Positions 21,983 through 33,422 of a DNA stretch of 64,000 nt are shown in pieces. The number at the start of each line of letters is the position of its first letter. The stretch's first letter is position 1. The DNA lies in the NCBI GenBank assembly GCA_029582265.1, contig CM055822.1:5635200-5699199 (forward strand). Direction: 5' to 3'. The DNA comes from Zoroaster sp. YZ-2022 (lineage: Eukaryota; Echinodermata; Asteroidea; Forcipulatida; Zoroasteridae). The notes under the pieces are model-generated. The model was not told the origin of the DNA. It saw nothing but the letters and a program-made list of their open reading frames with translations, and searched no databases. The position numbers and the translations under genes are program-made.

Positions 21983-22736
21983 GTGGGCACAGTCATACAA
22001 ACATGAGGAACTCAGATGCTTATGGGTGAAAACACCTCTTTTTTATTCCACCCATTTATATTGAGAAATTTAATTTTTAAAGGTAATATACAACATTGGT
22101 AATGTTGGCAAAAACTGCTTCTACGAGTATGCTTACTCTCTTTGGGTGTGTTTGTGTCACTCGAGAACTAGTATCTTGATACGTGTGATCTCACGTAACC
22201 ACTGTGCGAGCAGGATCGGCAAATACAGGAGCCTTTGAATCAAGACATACATTAGAGAGTGTCCACTTATAAACATTTTCTCTGGTCAGTGACTGGCTGA
22301 CAAAACTTACTGCAAGTAGGAGGGATTTGATAGTATCCTATGATAATATTTAGATACTAATTTGATACTAATTTGATACTTATTCCTAGAGAAGGCAGTG
22401 CTTGGATCAAAAAGGAAATATTGTAGAAATGATTCCAAGACACAAACATACAATGACATGCATATGTATGGACTTAAAATATATAATTACTCTTAAATGT
22501 AAAAAATAATAGTGTTCTAAAATACTATGATGATAGATACATTTCAAATATTGTATTTACATGTAAAGTACAGACTAAATATTAAAATATACAAAATAAA
22601 TGGATTTCTAGTAAACTCCTTATACATGTATTAAGGTTTTACTCAATACTAGTTGTGCAATGAATATTAGTCTTGATATTAATGACTATAATCTACAGTC
22701 ACATGAAGAATTATCACAATAATAAGGGCATTTATT

Positions 22737-23035
22737 AAACCCTAACCACCCCAAACCCATCAAACTCCAACAGCTGGTTGTGTTGTATTGTGATGGACTC
22801 AGTACTGTATAGCCCTAACCACCCCAAACCCATCAAACTCCAACAGCTGGTTGTGTTGTATTGTGATGGACTCAGTACTGTATAGCCCTAACCACCCCAA
22901 ACCCATCAAACTCCAACAGCTGGTTGTGTTGTCTTTTGATGGACTCAGTACTGTATAGCCCATGCATGGTGTTGGATTTTGGTGGATTCAGGAAGGTTCT
23001 TGGCCAGAACCATTAGGGGGTTAGAGGTAAACCAT
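22737..23035. mobile_element. TTAA-type MITE relic with 73-bp repeat x3
   Basis: TTAA and aCCCTAACC at the left, then three copies of a 73-bp unit starting at 22740, 22813 and 22886 (ccctaaccaccccaaaccca...gtactgtatag). The right part (ggattcaggaaggttcttgg, gggggttagagg) resembles other members of this group, but the final TTAA is lost. Confidence 0.65.
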
Positions 23036-23399
23036 GTATGCTTCTGTTTGGGTGCTGATTATTTGACTTTTTGTTTTTACAACAAACAGTTGGTTCTTTG
23101 TAATTTATTTCTGGAGGGATAAAAATGAAAGATTTACTGAAATGGAATTCAAACCCAAGCTTTTCTTGATTATTTGATGATTAAATAAAAAAATTAAAAA
23201 TTAAAAAAAAAAAGATGCCCATATAAATTAACACAGGCATTAATGTGATTCCACAGTGGGTGTAGCAGACTTTGCCACGCCCCAATGACAAACTTGTATG
23301 CCCACAACAGGTGGTACATATTGTAGGGTTCTTTCGGGTACACCATGTAATAATCTCTTCTTGGAAGAAGTGATGGCTCTGAGAAGAGCCAGTTGTTCA

Positions 23400-23443
23400 T
23401 TCTCAACGTTTCAACTAGTCTACTCTACCCGTCGTCAGGAGAT
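23400..23443 (-). ncRNA. Hammerhead-ribozyme-like motif, diverged
   Basis: On the minus strand: CTC, CTGACGA, a stem-loop CGGGTAG-agtaga-CTAGTTG, GAAACGTT, GAG. The CUGANGA and GAAA core boxes, a U-U cleavage position and a 3-bp outer stem CTC/GAG are present. Stem II is imperfect. Penelope-like elements are known to carry minimal hammerheads of this layout. Confidence 0.45.
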
Positions 23444-23484
23444 AGGTGGTACATACATATAAACAAATTAAAAATTAAAAATAA

Positions 23485-23532
23485 TTCTCCTGAGGACGAT
23501 CAGAGCATACTGATCGATCGAAACGTCGAGTT
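23485..23532 (+). ncRNA. Hammerhead-ribozyme-like motif with a 4-base duplication
   Basis: CTC-CTGAGGA-CGATCAG-agcata-CTGATCG-atc-GAAAC-GTC-GAG. It is identical to the copy at 24442 except for an extra 'atcg' before GAAA, which would disturb the junction. The downstream 100 bases (cagttcttttcagaactaat...) are shared with 24487 and 21418. Confidence 0.5.
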
Positions 23533-23744
23533 GTAACCTCCAGTTCTTTTCAGAACTAATTACTACTCAATAGAGAATTTCACATGGTGTCACCGCAATT
23601 AGTCTTACTTAACAAATTAAAAAATTACAATCAAGTACAATGACAACCTGCATGATACTTTGTTTAGGTGGTCATGTGATATGTGTTGTGTACTTTGATT
23701 GGATACTTTTTGCTTTTGAAATTGATATTATGTGTCATGCTTTA

Positions 23745-24350
23745 AAAGGAAGGTACAGCATTGGTAATGTTGACAAAATTACTTTTATGAGTATCATTAC
23801 TCTCTTTGAATCAAGATATACATTGAAGGGAAGGTACAACATTGGTAATGTTGGCAAAACTGCTTCTATGAGTATGCTTACTCTCTTTGAATCAAAATAT
23901 ACATTGAACCCAAGGTACAACATTGGTAATGTTGGCCAAACTGCTTCTTTGAGTATGCTTACTCTCTTTGAATCAAGATATACATTAATAAGGGAAGGTA
24001 CAACATTGGTAATGTTGGCAAAACTGCTATGAGTATGCTTACTCTCTCTTTGAATCAAGATATACATTGAAGGGAAGGTACAGCATTGGGAATGTTGGCA
24101 AAACTGCTTCTATGAGTATGCTTACTCTCTTTGAATCAAAATATACATTGAACCCAAGGTACAACATTGGTAATGTTGGCCAAACTGCTTCTTTGAGTAT
24201 GCTTACTCTCTTTGAAGCAATATATACATTAAAGGGAAGGTACAACATTGGTAATGTTGGCAAAACTGCTTCCATGAGTATGCTTACTCTCTCTTTGAAT
24301 CAAGATATACATTGAAGGGAAGGTACAGCATTGGTAATGTTGGCAAAATT
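23745..24350. repeat. 81-bp minisatellite, about seven units
   Basis: The unit is aagggaaggtacaacattgg / taatgttggcaaaactgctt / ctatgagtatgcttactctc / tttgaatcaagatatacatt / g. Because 81 is a multiple of three and the unit lacks stops, frames stay open on both strands, but no promoter, splice or start context supports coding. The same unit is arrayed at 40264-42141 and 51440-51985; a single diverged unit is at 22084-22150. Confidence 0.9.
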
Positions 24351-24441
24351 ACTTCCACTTGCTGGAGGATCACGCGATGGCTGGAAGCTGGAGGATCCTC
24401 CAGCAGTCTACTTAAGCAGCAGCATTTCCCAGAGTCCAGCA

Positions 24442-24485
24442 TTCTCCTGAGGACGATCAGAGCATACTGATCGAAACGTCGAGTT
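24442..24485 (+). ncRNA. Hammerhead-ribozyme-like motif, best copy
   Basis: CTC (24444-24446), CTGAGGA (24447-24453), stem GATCAG-agcata-CTGATC, GAAAC, GTC, GAG (24481-24483). Both invariant boxes, a perfect stem II after one unpaired C, and complementary CTC/GAG outer stem are visible; stem III would be a single C-G pair, as in the minimal hammerheads of Penelope-like elements. This suggests that the surrounding repeat is a Penelope-like element 3' region. No reverse transcriptase is present nearby. Confidence 0.55.
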
Positions 24486-24787
24486 GTAACCTCCAGTTCT
24501 TTTCAGAACCAAGTACCACTCAATAGAGAATTTCACATGGTGTCACCGCACTTAGTCTTACTTATCCTCTTCACCATGCAAAGCTACAAGTTTTACCTAC
24601 CAATTCTATACTTTTCTTTTAAAGAGCAGAACAAATGAGTAACAAATCCAAAAAATGTCTGCTGGAAAAAGTCTTATTCACAGAACACTGCTTAAAAGTC
24701 ATCATTCATCATGCTTCCTATCTGTTCTGCATACCATTGTGTGGTATTTCATTGTGATAAACTTCAGATAATAAACCACAAACATAA

Positions 24788-25006
24788 TTAACCTAAATAA
24801 CGGACAAACAGCAGCCCCTGGCAGACCTTAATCTTGGATTCTCTAAAACCATGTGCATATAAAATACGCGTTGTCTTAAATGCTGCATTGAGTACAGCCA
24901 CAAATTTAGGCATACACACATTATAAAGATTTCCGGCATATTCCACCATGCCGCACGACCGTGTGTTGCGCTCATTTGCCCATGGTTTTAGCTTTAGTTT
25001 AGTCAT
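24788..25006 (-). CDS. Unrecognised small ORF, possible first exon
   Basis: A 72-codon frame starting ATG 25006 (MTKLKLKPWANERNTRSCGM...) with non-repetitive composition. The 3' end reads TTTAG followed by GTTAAT, a weak potential splice donor at the stop. I recognise no family. It may be chance; the region lacks recognised repeats, which is the main reason to list it. Confidence 0.25.
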   Translation of the reverse strand: MTKLKLKPWANERNTRSCGMVEYAGNLYNVCMPKFVAVLNAAFKTTRILYAHGFRESKIKVCQGLLFVRYLG

Positions 25007-25879
25007 TTAGTTTAGTCATTTCAACTTCCTGACGTCATTTTGAATAGCAGCTTGTCGTCTTTATGTTTATTATGTCCGCGGATAAAACCCCAAAACTCCA
25101 AAACCCCAACCATGTTGGGACTCGATCAAAGGATGCAATCTATGCACTGCATAGAGTTTTAGGAGCACTCGTTTTACATCCAACCATTTCAAATAATCTC
25201 TTATTCACTACAAAAATGTTAATCTTTGGCAATATATTTTCACATTCACTAAAATGTATAGAAATGTGAAACATAAAATGGCTGAGTAGACAGTGTGTGG
25301 GTGAATGATTTTTATGTTTCACTGTTTTTTTTAAACAACCTTCATTGAAATCTTTCAGACTGTTGGTTGTAGTTCCTGGTTTTTGTCATGTTCATTATCA
25401 AGCCTGGCTGCATATGTAGACCAGCTCTGACAAAAGTTTACAGAAGTATGTAAATTGAGGTTTTCTCCAATTCATCAACCATGAACACTACTGAAATATG
25501 AATCATCAGGTTAATATAACATTGGAACAAAAATTGATCAAAGTTTTATACAAAACTTACTTGTTGTCAAGTTGATAAAGATATCAAACATCCCTTGAAA
25601 TATTTCTGTCTTAAGTGCTATCGTTTTAGTAAAATAAGTGATCTAATTTCCAAAATAAATTTCTGTCATCCGACAGAAATTCCACGCTGGAATAAATATG
25701 AAAAATCTGAATGCATTTTCACTATTCCCATGTTAATGACATAATGAAATAAGGTGACACACTTTCAGGTTAATTTTTAGGAAGTACGTGGATGCATACA
25801 GTTAAAGTGTATATTGACTTCAAAGCTTATGACATTGCCTTTCTAGTATGCAAATAAAACTCTAAATTCAATTCTTGCA

Positions 25880-26105
25880 ACCTAGATGTAAACCTTTTCT
25901 CCGAGTTATTCACACATGCAACTTCATTTTCATAGTATGGCATGAGTAAAATCAATAACCCTTATAATTGACCAATAGAGGGCGCTGTGACAATTACCTA
26001 TTTGGGATAACAAAACTATGCAAACTCATTTTCATAGTGTGGCATCAGTAAAGTCTTATAATTGACCAATAGAGGGTGCTGTGACGATTACCTCTTTAGG
26101 AAAAC
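25880..26105. repeat. Tandem duplication of about 100 bp containing CTCF-like motifs
   Basis: Two copies share 'catagtrtggcatsagtaaa', 'cttataattgaccaatagag' and 'gtgacrattacct'. Each holds ccaatagagggYgctg (25972-25987 and 26066-26081). Confidence 0.7.
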
Positions 26106-26252
26106 AAAATTGACAAATATTTCATTGGCAAATTTGAAAAATCACACATTTTTAGAACCGTGTATATTTAAATTTATGTGAATTTACTAAATACATATCT
26201 ATTATATGTTTGGTTACGCACATGGGCTATTGTTTTAATTACTTCTTATGAT

Positions 26253-28427
26253 CAGGGTTGTAGCTACGCCGGTCGGCGCCGGTCGGGTCTAACCGGCACT
26301 CCCGCTGGCCGACCGGCACCAAACGCAAATTGATGTCTTACCGACCAGTGGCGCACCCAAGGGGGGGGCTCGGGGGGCTTGAGCCCCCCCCCCAAGGGCC
26401 CGCTGATGTTTTATTTTTATTTTTTTTAAAGAAGGGGCCGGGAAAGAGAGCAAAATCTGAACCCAAGTCTTGTCTACAGAGGAGTTCGGCAAGGAGTAGG
26501 GCAGTGGTACAAGGGATGGGGACTCAGGAGACTCAAGCTCCCCTCCAAAAGTTTTCCATTTATTCCACTCACTATTATATTTTACGGCGTTGCGTATGCA
26601 TGTGCATGTAAGCTTGAAGGGCCACCAGTATATATAACAAGCATTTTTAGACATTCTCCCCCCCCCCCTGCCATGGTGCACCCTGATCAGGGAGCAGCTT
26701 TACTTAATTTTATTTTCATTTTCTGTTGTCCGTTTCTCTTGTTGAGGTCGTTGACTGTCATTGAGGTTACTCGTAAATGTTTTTTAAAATTTAAACACGC
26801 CCGCATTATAATCAACTCCTTTCCAGTTTGTACACAATGGCCCAGGATCGGGTTTTAATTTACAAAGATTATGCGACACTGTTTTAGCAAACACCGATTG
26901 GATAATATTGGGATTTGGTTTTGCCGCCAAATTCGTGTTTGAGAAAATTTAGCTCCGCCCGGAATGATCACAAACTTTACGTCCGCGCAATGAAAATATT
27001 TAAATATAGAAATCTTGCAGACGAAACAATTAGCTCAAGTTCTTTACATCAAGAGGAGGAAATTATATGGAAGGTAAAACCCTACGAGTCTGAATCATGT
27101 CATAATGTCTTCTTTTTATGACTAGAAACCACCACGAAACATTTAACATGTGCCGTAGGTTCACTGACGAGCACGATTAGGGACATGGCTACAGCCGCGC
27201 CAGCGGTTATGGTTTGGGTCCGCCATGTCTCTCCCCCATATTGGATTTCAAAAAAAAAAAATTGTTGAGCCCCCCCCAATAAAATCCTGGGTGCGCCACT
27301 GTTACCGACCGGCACAAAAATTGTGTGAATATTTCATTAAACAGTAATAAAAGTAAAAAAAGTTCGTGTATTCTTCATTTCTTTGAGTTATTTGCCACTA
27401 TTTTGAGGATTTTAGTCTATAGATCAATTAAAACATCGTACGATATTATAAAATAATTCTCAGTTTGTAGCGGTACAAACAAATACACTAATTAGCATTT
27501 ATTTATGACGTCAGGGAAAAGACCTGGGAATCCCCATTGTGATTGGTTGTTTGCGCCTGCACGATGAGCTAATGCCACTAGTCTCTACCGCATGCAAATG
27601 ATGCGACGTGCTTCGTAATGTCGATACTGTACGTAAATTTCAGGTTGGTTAAGCGTGACTTCGTAAACGTCTAGCTTTCCCCGCGATGTGCTCAGCAAAG
27701 GGAAAATTATTCACGTCGTCCCTCCGCCCATTCATGAAAAGTTTTGTGAACGTTTTTGGAAGTGTTTTGATCAAAATAATTATGTCGCACTCGCAGAAAA
27801 GTATCACAAGCTTTTCTCTTCGCCACTAAACGCAAGGGCCGGCAGTGATAGACATGGCAGCCGGGTCAAGTGAGAAGCCGGCAAATTCGAGACATTCTTC
27901 TGCGACCACATCTTCGTGTTCGAGTACAACTGACCTGAACTGATCACGCTACCGAGTCTTCGGCCACTGTGGATTTAGGCCAAAACTCAGAGCTGCTATG
28001 CCTGACGGCCCCGTTGCTCAAGTGTTACCACCTCATCAAAAACAGAAGCAGGCATCTAAGTTTAATAGCGAAAAGTGGACACCTGGTAGGCCATACAGAA
28101 GTTTCAGTTTTTCTGAGCCAACATTGTTGTCAATTGCATTGGAGGGCACTCCTTCACATCGTAAATTCTTGTATAATACTATGAAAATATCATACTATTA
28201 TACAACAAATTATGTGAAAGGTGAGCCCTACAAATCCATTCTTAAAAGCTAAAACCCAGGAGCTTGGTGCTTCACCGAGCCCCCACCGGTGCCCTGGACC
28301 CCACCAGGGGCCCTTAAGCGGGCCCCTGGACCCCCGGCCGTGAGGAGCTGCGCTCCGTTCGCTCCGCTCACTACGCTCGCAATTGACAAAATTAGCCAGC
28401 ACTCAATTTGGTTTGGTGACAACCCTG
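26253..28427. mobile_element. hAT-type element (outer), 8-bp target duplication
   Basis: Ends CAGGGTTGTAGC at the left and GGTGACAACCCTG at the right, flanked by identical CTTATGAT (26245-26252 and 28428-28435). The interior contains a second hAT-like element (26346-27301) and AT-balanced sequence with short frames at 27688-27873 and 27998-28252 in which I see no transposase motif. The right end is GC-rich with ggcccct/aggggcc and ctccgttcgctccgctc, a composition common in hAT-derived elements. Probably non-autonomous or decayed. Confidence 0.85.
26346..27301. mobile_element. hAT-type element (inner), 8-bp target duplication
   Basis: CAGTGGCGCACCCA at the left and TGGGTGCGCCACTG at the right, flanked by identical TTACCGAC (26338-26345 and 27302-27309). 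Poly-G/poly-C tracts lie just inside both ends. It is inserted in the left part of the outer element. No transposase was recognised in the 956 bp. Confidence 0.92.
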
Positions 28428-28719
28428 CTTATGATGTACTAAAATGATTCCGGAGAAAGTTTACATAATGCCAAGGATTATTGTACAGCCCTACTGAGCA
28501 GACACCTTGTTACCTTTGATCACCCCAAAATTCAGTGAAATACCAACCTATAACACAACTGTAAAGGTACAGTGTAAATGTAGCTTGGCAACTCATCAAA
28601 TATGGTTGAGATGACTTATCATCTGAGGGATCATCCAGTTTCTGGGGACATTTTTAAAAGTGTAAAGAACATATCTTTTTATAAAAGCCCACATCCCCCA
28701 ATTATCCCCAGCTCATGTA

Positions 28720-29103
28720 GGGGTGTGATTTGACAAAAGTAAAACGTCAGGAGAAATGGGTAGTGGGTCTGGGTCTCCCTTTGATCTTGAGGAGAACTAG
28801 CCCCCTGAACCTATTGTATGTTTAATTTCAGATTTACAGACTCTCCACATCCCCACAAACAAGAAACTAGAGGATTGGACACAATACTTGTAAGCGACTT
28901 CTTTCTTTCCTTGGTGGCTACTTCTATTCTCTCAAGAACATTTTGAGGCAAAGGGAGATTTGTAATGAATCCTGAAATCAGGAAAAATCCCGAGAAATCA
29001 CAGACCTGGCACCTACATGTATCAGTGTTGATTAAAGGTTGGTGACCACAGAGTGAACCCTTCAGTTATGACAACACTGGTTTTTATGAGAAGCAGAAGC
29101 TTC
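28720..29103 (+). repeat. Dispersed repeat, also at 35513-35860
   Basis: Both loci share gtgtgatttgacaaaa/gtgtaatttgacaaaa, ggatttacagactctccaca, tttgaggcaaagggagattt, gaaatcacagacctggcacc and atgagaagcagaagct in the same order. The family was not recognised. Confidence 0.8.
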
Positions 29104-29583
29104 TCTTCTTTCAAGCAAAAATTTGAGGCAAAGGGAGATTTGTAAAAAAAAACCACACAGGCCAGCCAGCTTTCTCCAGTTTTACACAAAGAGTCTGGAA
29201 CACTGGTGAGTTGAGGGACCTACATAATATTATTCAATTCAAATATCATCTCAGTCAAGACACACTTTCTCCATCTCGCTTTCAATCAAATATAGTGACT
29301 TCCCCCTTGGCCGGCGCCAAGATTTTCCAGATTCTGTGTGCCTTATAAATAATTATTTAAAGTACATGTAATACACATGCATGTACTTTTCTTGTATACT
29401 AAGCTTGGGCGATAGGTTTTTTTTTCATCCACAATATATCGGCAAACATATATCGCGATTTTCGATAATATCGCGATTATTTGTTCATTCATGCATGATT
29501 GCTTTAGAGCCGATAACCACAGGTATGTACTCCTCTACAAGCATCACAATAATTCACAAATTCGTTTGCAGAGCGTGTATGTA

Positions 29584-30215
29584 CCGTAATTTCCTGCGTA
29601 TAAGACGCGGCTTATCTGACTTTCAAAGGTACGAAAACGTCACTGCATCTTATCTAACGGTGCGCCTTATCTGGTGTCGCTTGAGATCAAAGTGATGATT
29701 ACCGCTTGTGTAACTTTCGGTGGACCTCAACCTAACAAAGCGGCCGTGTTTTCCAATGAAGGTCGTTAGCGCAAGATTTTCATGCATTCATTCACCGTAA
29801 ATAATACTCACGAAAGACCTCACTTGTGTGTGACGTACCAAAAGCAGAATTCCCCTGTTTCTAAAAATAGCATGCCCAACATCGTACACAATCGCGCATT
29901 TTTATCTACAACGCTTTCTAATGACTAAGTCTCTATGCGATGTGTGCAAGGTTGTCAACTTTTGCCGTGTCTGTTTTTCACCTCGATTATTAATCAGTGT
30001 ATTACGCACAACACCGCGGGATCACTTGGGCGTGGTGGTGGTGGTGGCGGCGGCATGGTCGTGCTATAGCGCTTCTGGCATGCACTGCACTACTGAGCGG
30101 TCATGGTGCGCCTTATACGGCGGTGCGCCTTGTACGTTGACACTTTAATCACATTCCCCCGATTCTGGGGTAATGCGCCTTATACACCGAGCGTCTTATA
30201 CGCAGGAAATTACGG
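29584..30215. mobile_element. TA-flanked MITE with 25-bp inverted termini
   Basis: CCGTAATTTCCTGCGTATAA at the left and its inverse at the right (ttatacgcaggaaattacgg), with TA on both sides (29582-29583, 30216-30217). Length 632 bp. TA target fits Tc1/mariner; no transposase. Confidence 0.85.
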
Positions 30216-30218
30216 TAT

Positions 30219-30480
30219 ACTCACGGAACTTAAAAACGCATCATCCCAATATTTCACATATTTTTGAACAGCAGATTATTGCAGTGAGAAATAAGAACAT
30301 AGGTTAACAATTTATGATATTTTAATCAATACTTTCTCAGTCAAGCATGAGCGCAAATTTTCACATCATACTGACACAATAAAAGTGCTATGTACAATTA
30401 TGGCTTCAATTTATCACTGCATATAAGTTATACATATTTATTGAGAAATATAAGTTGATGCGTTTTTAAAATCCGTGAGT
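30219..30480. mobile_element. MITE with ACTCACGG termini, 262 bp
   Basis: ACTCACGGAACTTAAAAACG at the left and its near-inverse at the right (cgtttttaaaatccgtgagt). The flanks share gta, and the copy at 46550-46570 without the insertion reads gtgtatgtacttctgaag. Confidence 0.75.
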
Positions 30481-31118
30481 GTACTTCTGAAGTAGTTCGC
30501 TTCTGTATCTCACTTCCAAAAGCTCAAAAGACTGTTCCAATTTTGTTTCCATGGAATTTCTGATGCGACTCACAATGTCAATTTTTTTTAATCGCGATGT
30601 ATTTTTTTTAATCGCGATTTGCCGATATCTCGATAACTTAAAAAGGTTCTCGATATTGTAATCGAATAAAAAAAGGTATCGCGATATCACTGGTCAACAA
30701 TTTTTTTAAAGTTGTCTGCTTCGGAGATAAAATGTGCTATTTATTATGGATTTTGATGTGCTGAATTCAAATATGACAATTAAAATTGCTGATTGGCTAC
30801 TGTTTCCAAGATATTTAAGTTTTTACATTTTACGTACTATGTATATGGTGTACATAGCAGATTTTTAATCATGAATTATCATACGCTATTCCCATACGTG
30901 TACATACATGTACATGTAGATCTTGAAAACTAGAGCCAATCAACAATTTTAAGCATCATTTCCATTCTCAGTGACCCATAATTAGTCAAGTTTGACTTCA
31001 TTTGTTTCGGAAGCATTTTGGCTGTAGACCATTCGTTATTATCATGTTGTCGCCCCAAGCTTATTGCATACGCCCCAAAATGGTGAAAATGTCACACATG
31101 TATTTCAATATCTGAAGA

Positions 31119-31371
31119 GTATGCACAAGGTATGCACAAGGTATGCACAAGGTATGCACAAGGTATGCACAAGGTATGCACAAGGTATGCACAAGGTATG
31201 CACAAGGTATGCACAAGGTATGCACAAGGTATGCACAAGGTATGCACAAGGTATGCACAAGGTATGCACAAGGTATGCACAAGGTATGCACAAGGTATGC
31301 ACAAGGTATGCACAAGGTATGCACAAGGTATGCACAAGGTATGCACAAGGTATGCACAAGGTATGCACAAG
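31119..31371. repeat. 11-bp satellite, 23 perfect units
   Basis: gtatgcacaag is repeated 23 times without any base change over 253 bp. Since 11 is not a multiple of three, all three frames of a strand read the same 11-residue cycle and none meets a stop. Not considered coding. Confidence 0.97.
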
Positions 31372-31398
31372 TCTAAACACGTTTTAAAAATTGATGAC

Positions 31399-31604
31399 TT
31401 AAAGGGGCAGTATCGTCACGATCAACAGGGCATGGAATCGGAATGCTAGTTTTAGATTAAGTCATAATACCCCACATGATAAGGTCATATTGCCGTTGCA
31501 TGAATGAGCCAGTAATTTTCAGTCACTGTGTTAATCTTACACGAGGTCCCTGATTCTATGCCCTGTTGAAGTCTGCTCTGATCGTGACAATACTGCCCCT
31601 TTAA
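31399..31604. mobile_element. MITE with TTAAAGGGGCAG termini
   Basis: TTAAAGGGGCAGTATCGTCA at the left, and the inverse at the right (tgacaatactgcccctttaa). Related copies are 43078-44005 and 44998-45249. Confidence 0.85.
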
Positions 31605-31645
31605 ACTTTACAGAGTGCCAAAGTTATGAAATCATGTTGACAAAG

Positions 31646-31862
31646 TCACTGAACCATTTCGAAACAAGAACTGTTTAGAACCAACGAGCCAGCTGTCATG
31701 TTGCCAGACTTTAGACAACATCTCCAGCCGTGAGAAGACATCGATGGATGACCAAACTCAGTCCAGTGTTGTTCATGTCTCACCTCCACTACTCTCGCAC
31801 CAGTGAGATCATCTCGTAGGTCAGAGGTCAACTTGGTTTGTGGTGGGCTACCTGGTTGTATC
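31646..31862 (-). CDS. Candidate 3' terminal coding exon, family not recognised
   Basis: On the minus strand an acceptor (atacttacag, AG at 31863-31864) opens a 72-codon frame ending in TGA at 31646. The peptide has ordinary composition (QPGSPPQTKLTSDLRDDLTG at the start, CCLKSGNMTAGSLVLNSS near the end) and is not part of any repeat I can see. Exon phase requires two bases from the preceding exon. No partner exon was identified. Confidence 0.4.
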
Positions 31863-32539
31863 CTGTAAGTATAATGGAAGTGAAGAAAGAAACAGATTTT
31901 AATAAGGGAAAGTGGTGGGGGGTGAAATGCATTGAGTTCTGAGTTTGGAGCATTTTGAGGTGTCATTTTACAGTATTTTTTTATGTATAAATGCATGCAA
32001 GCAGTGATTGAAGTCTTTTTGTATACCATCCAATATGCTTTTCTGTTGCATTCCATCCTCTCGCAGGAGTTTCGAGGTAAATAATCATGAAATTAAAATG
32101 TAATATAAAAAACAAGACATTTTGTGGTTTTGTCCACTCGAACTTTCTCAAGTATCAGTATTGGAATTTCTTATCTGACCTCAGCATGTCTGCTTACAGT
32201 TTTCACTGTGCAGTATAAAAGTTATAGACGAATCCGTCTACCAGTTCACTGGGCACTGCCATAACTGCGGTGGTACCTACATTCTGTGTCAAGCGTTCGT
32301 TTCCTATGCAGTCCAGTGCTTCTTCAACCAATCTGTGCACTCTATTTGATGAAACGCTAGCGTAACGCATATTTAAGAATGCGTGTGACGCGCGCGTGCA
32401 GTGTGGTACCCCTGCAGTAATGGCGGAAAACAGTGGTCTATGCTATTAGTCTACACTGTATAGTGTGCATGTGTATCTTTGTCCCTGACACTGCTGTGTA
32501 CATACATATACACTCTGTTACATACACACACAAACTGCA

Positions 32540-33366
32540 AGTGTTAGATAATCCGTGCGTGACCGCATGTTGACCCCAAAGGGGGCGGGATTATGTTTAC
32601 TGGTTATGACTAGAACGTTCTGGAAGTTTCTTTTTGAAAATGATGTAATTTTCAGAAATTTCTAGAAGTGAAGTGAAGAAGAAATCTCTAGTATTTTTTA
32701 GAAGGGATTAAAAACTATAAATACGGGCTGGTAGAGGATTTTAAATAGGACTTGAGCAAATCATTAAGACTTCGGTAAACAAGACTTGAAAACCAGACTT
32801 CAGTGTACACCAGCTAGGACCTGTGATGTCGCTTACGACTCGTCTGTGGAGTGTTTTGAGAAAGTTCGTCTTGACCGAGTGAAGTGTCTGAGAGCTGAAT
32901 TTAATTCCGGAAGAGACATTTTGTGAACTAGATCTACAGTTCAGTATTTTTGGGATTTCTTCTTTCCCATATTGTTGTGACGGGAGTCGGCTTGCGTCCC
33001 CGTGGTTTCGTCTATTTCTGGCCGTTTGTTGGAGGTGAATTCGCCCCACGTCCAGCTCTATTTACACCGTGTCAGAGAACTGTTTTTGTGTCATTTTCAC
33101 TGGAGCCTGCTCAGTCCTCGCCCGTAAGATCTTCTTATTTAGTATAAGATCTTTTCTTAATGTACACTTGTTTACCCTAATCATTGTACGCTTGTTAAAC
33201 CCCATCAATATTTGAAGCGGTTGATATTTTCATTATTAAATCACTTTGTTTCTTTGTTCTTTATATCAGTGTGACCTTGTTTGATTTCTTTGTTGCATCT
33301 GAGAAAATTCAGGCTTTTTGAGTAATTTGCATTCACGGATAGTTTGAAGTTTTTCAGATCGTAACA
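32540..33366 (+). repeat. Possible solo LTR or promoter-bearing repeat
   Basis: The block starts TGTTAGATAATCC and could end CGTAACA. A clear TATA box (TATAAATA, 32716-32723) is followed by GC-rich sequence, and ATTAAA lies near 33236. TG...CA ends fit an LTR, but no target duplication, primer site or second copy is visible. Confidence 0.3.
32716..32723 (+). promoter_or_regulatory. TATA box candidate
   Basis: TATAAATA followed by acgggctgg; no coding sequence follows directly. Confidence 0.3.
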
Positions 33367-33422
33367 ACTCTTGTACATATACATCACAGATTAGATCCAT
33401 TGTGTCTGTGATGCTTTTATGA

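Larger units (their letters stand above)
29400..30695. mobile_element. hAT-like MITE (TAAGCTTGGGCGAT family), split by two insertions
   Basis: The left end TAAGCTTGGGCGATA and body (gcatgattgctttagagccg; ttccatggaatttctgatgc; aatcgcgattt) match the intact copy at 46418-46881. The sequence is interrupted after gcgtgtatg by elements at 29584-30215 and 30219-30480 and resumes at ttctgaagtagttc. The right end is degraded. Confidence 0.75.

Noticed and set aside
23640..24315. Protein with 27-residue repeats
   Set aside because: Both strands are open for arithmetic reasons (81 bp), the same unit is dispersed, and no splice or start context is seen.
31064..31449. Repetitive protein with an 11-residue cycle
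   Set aside because: The 11-bp satellite opens all frames on both strands equally, so no frame is favoured.
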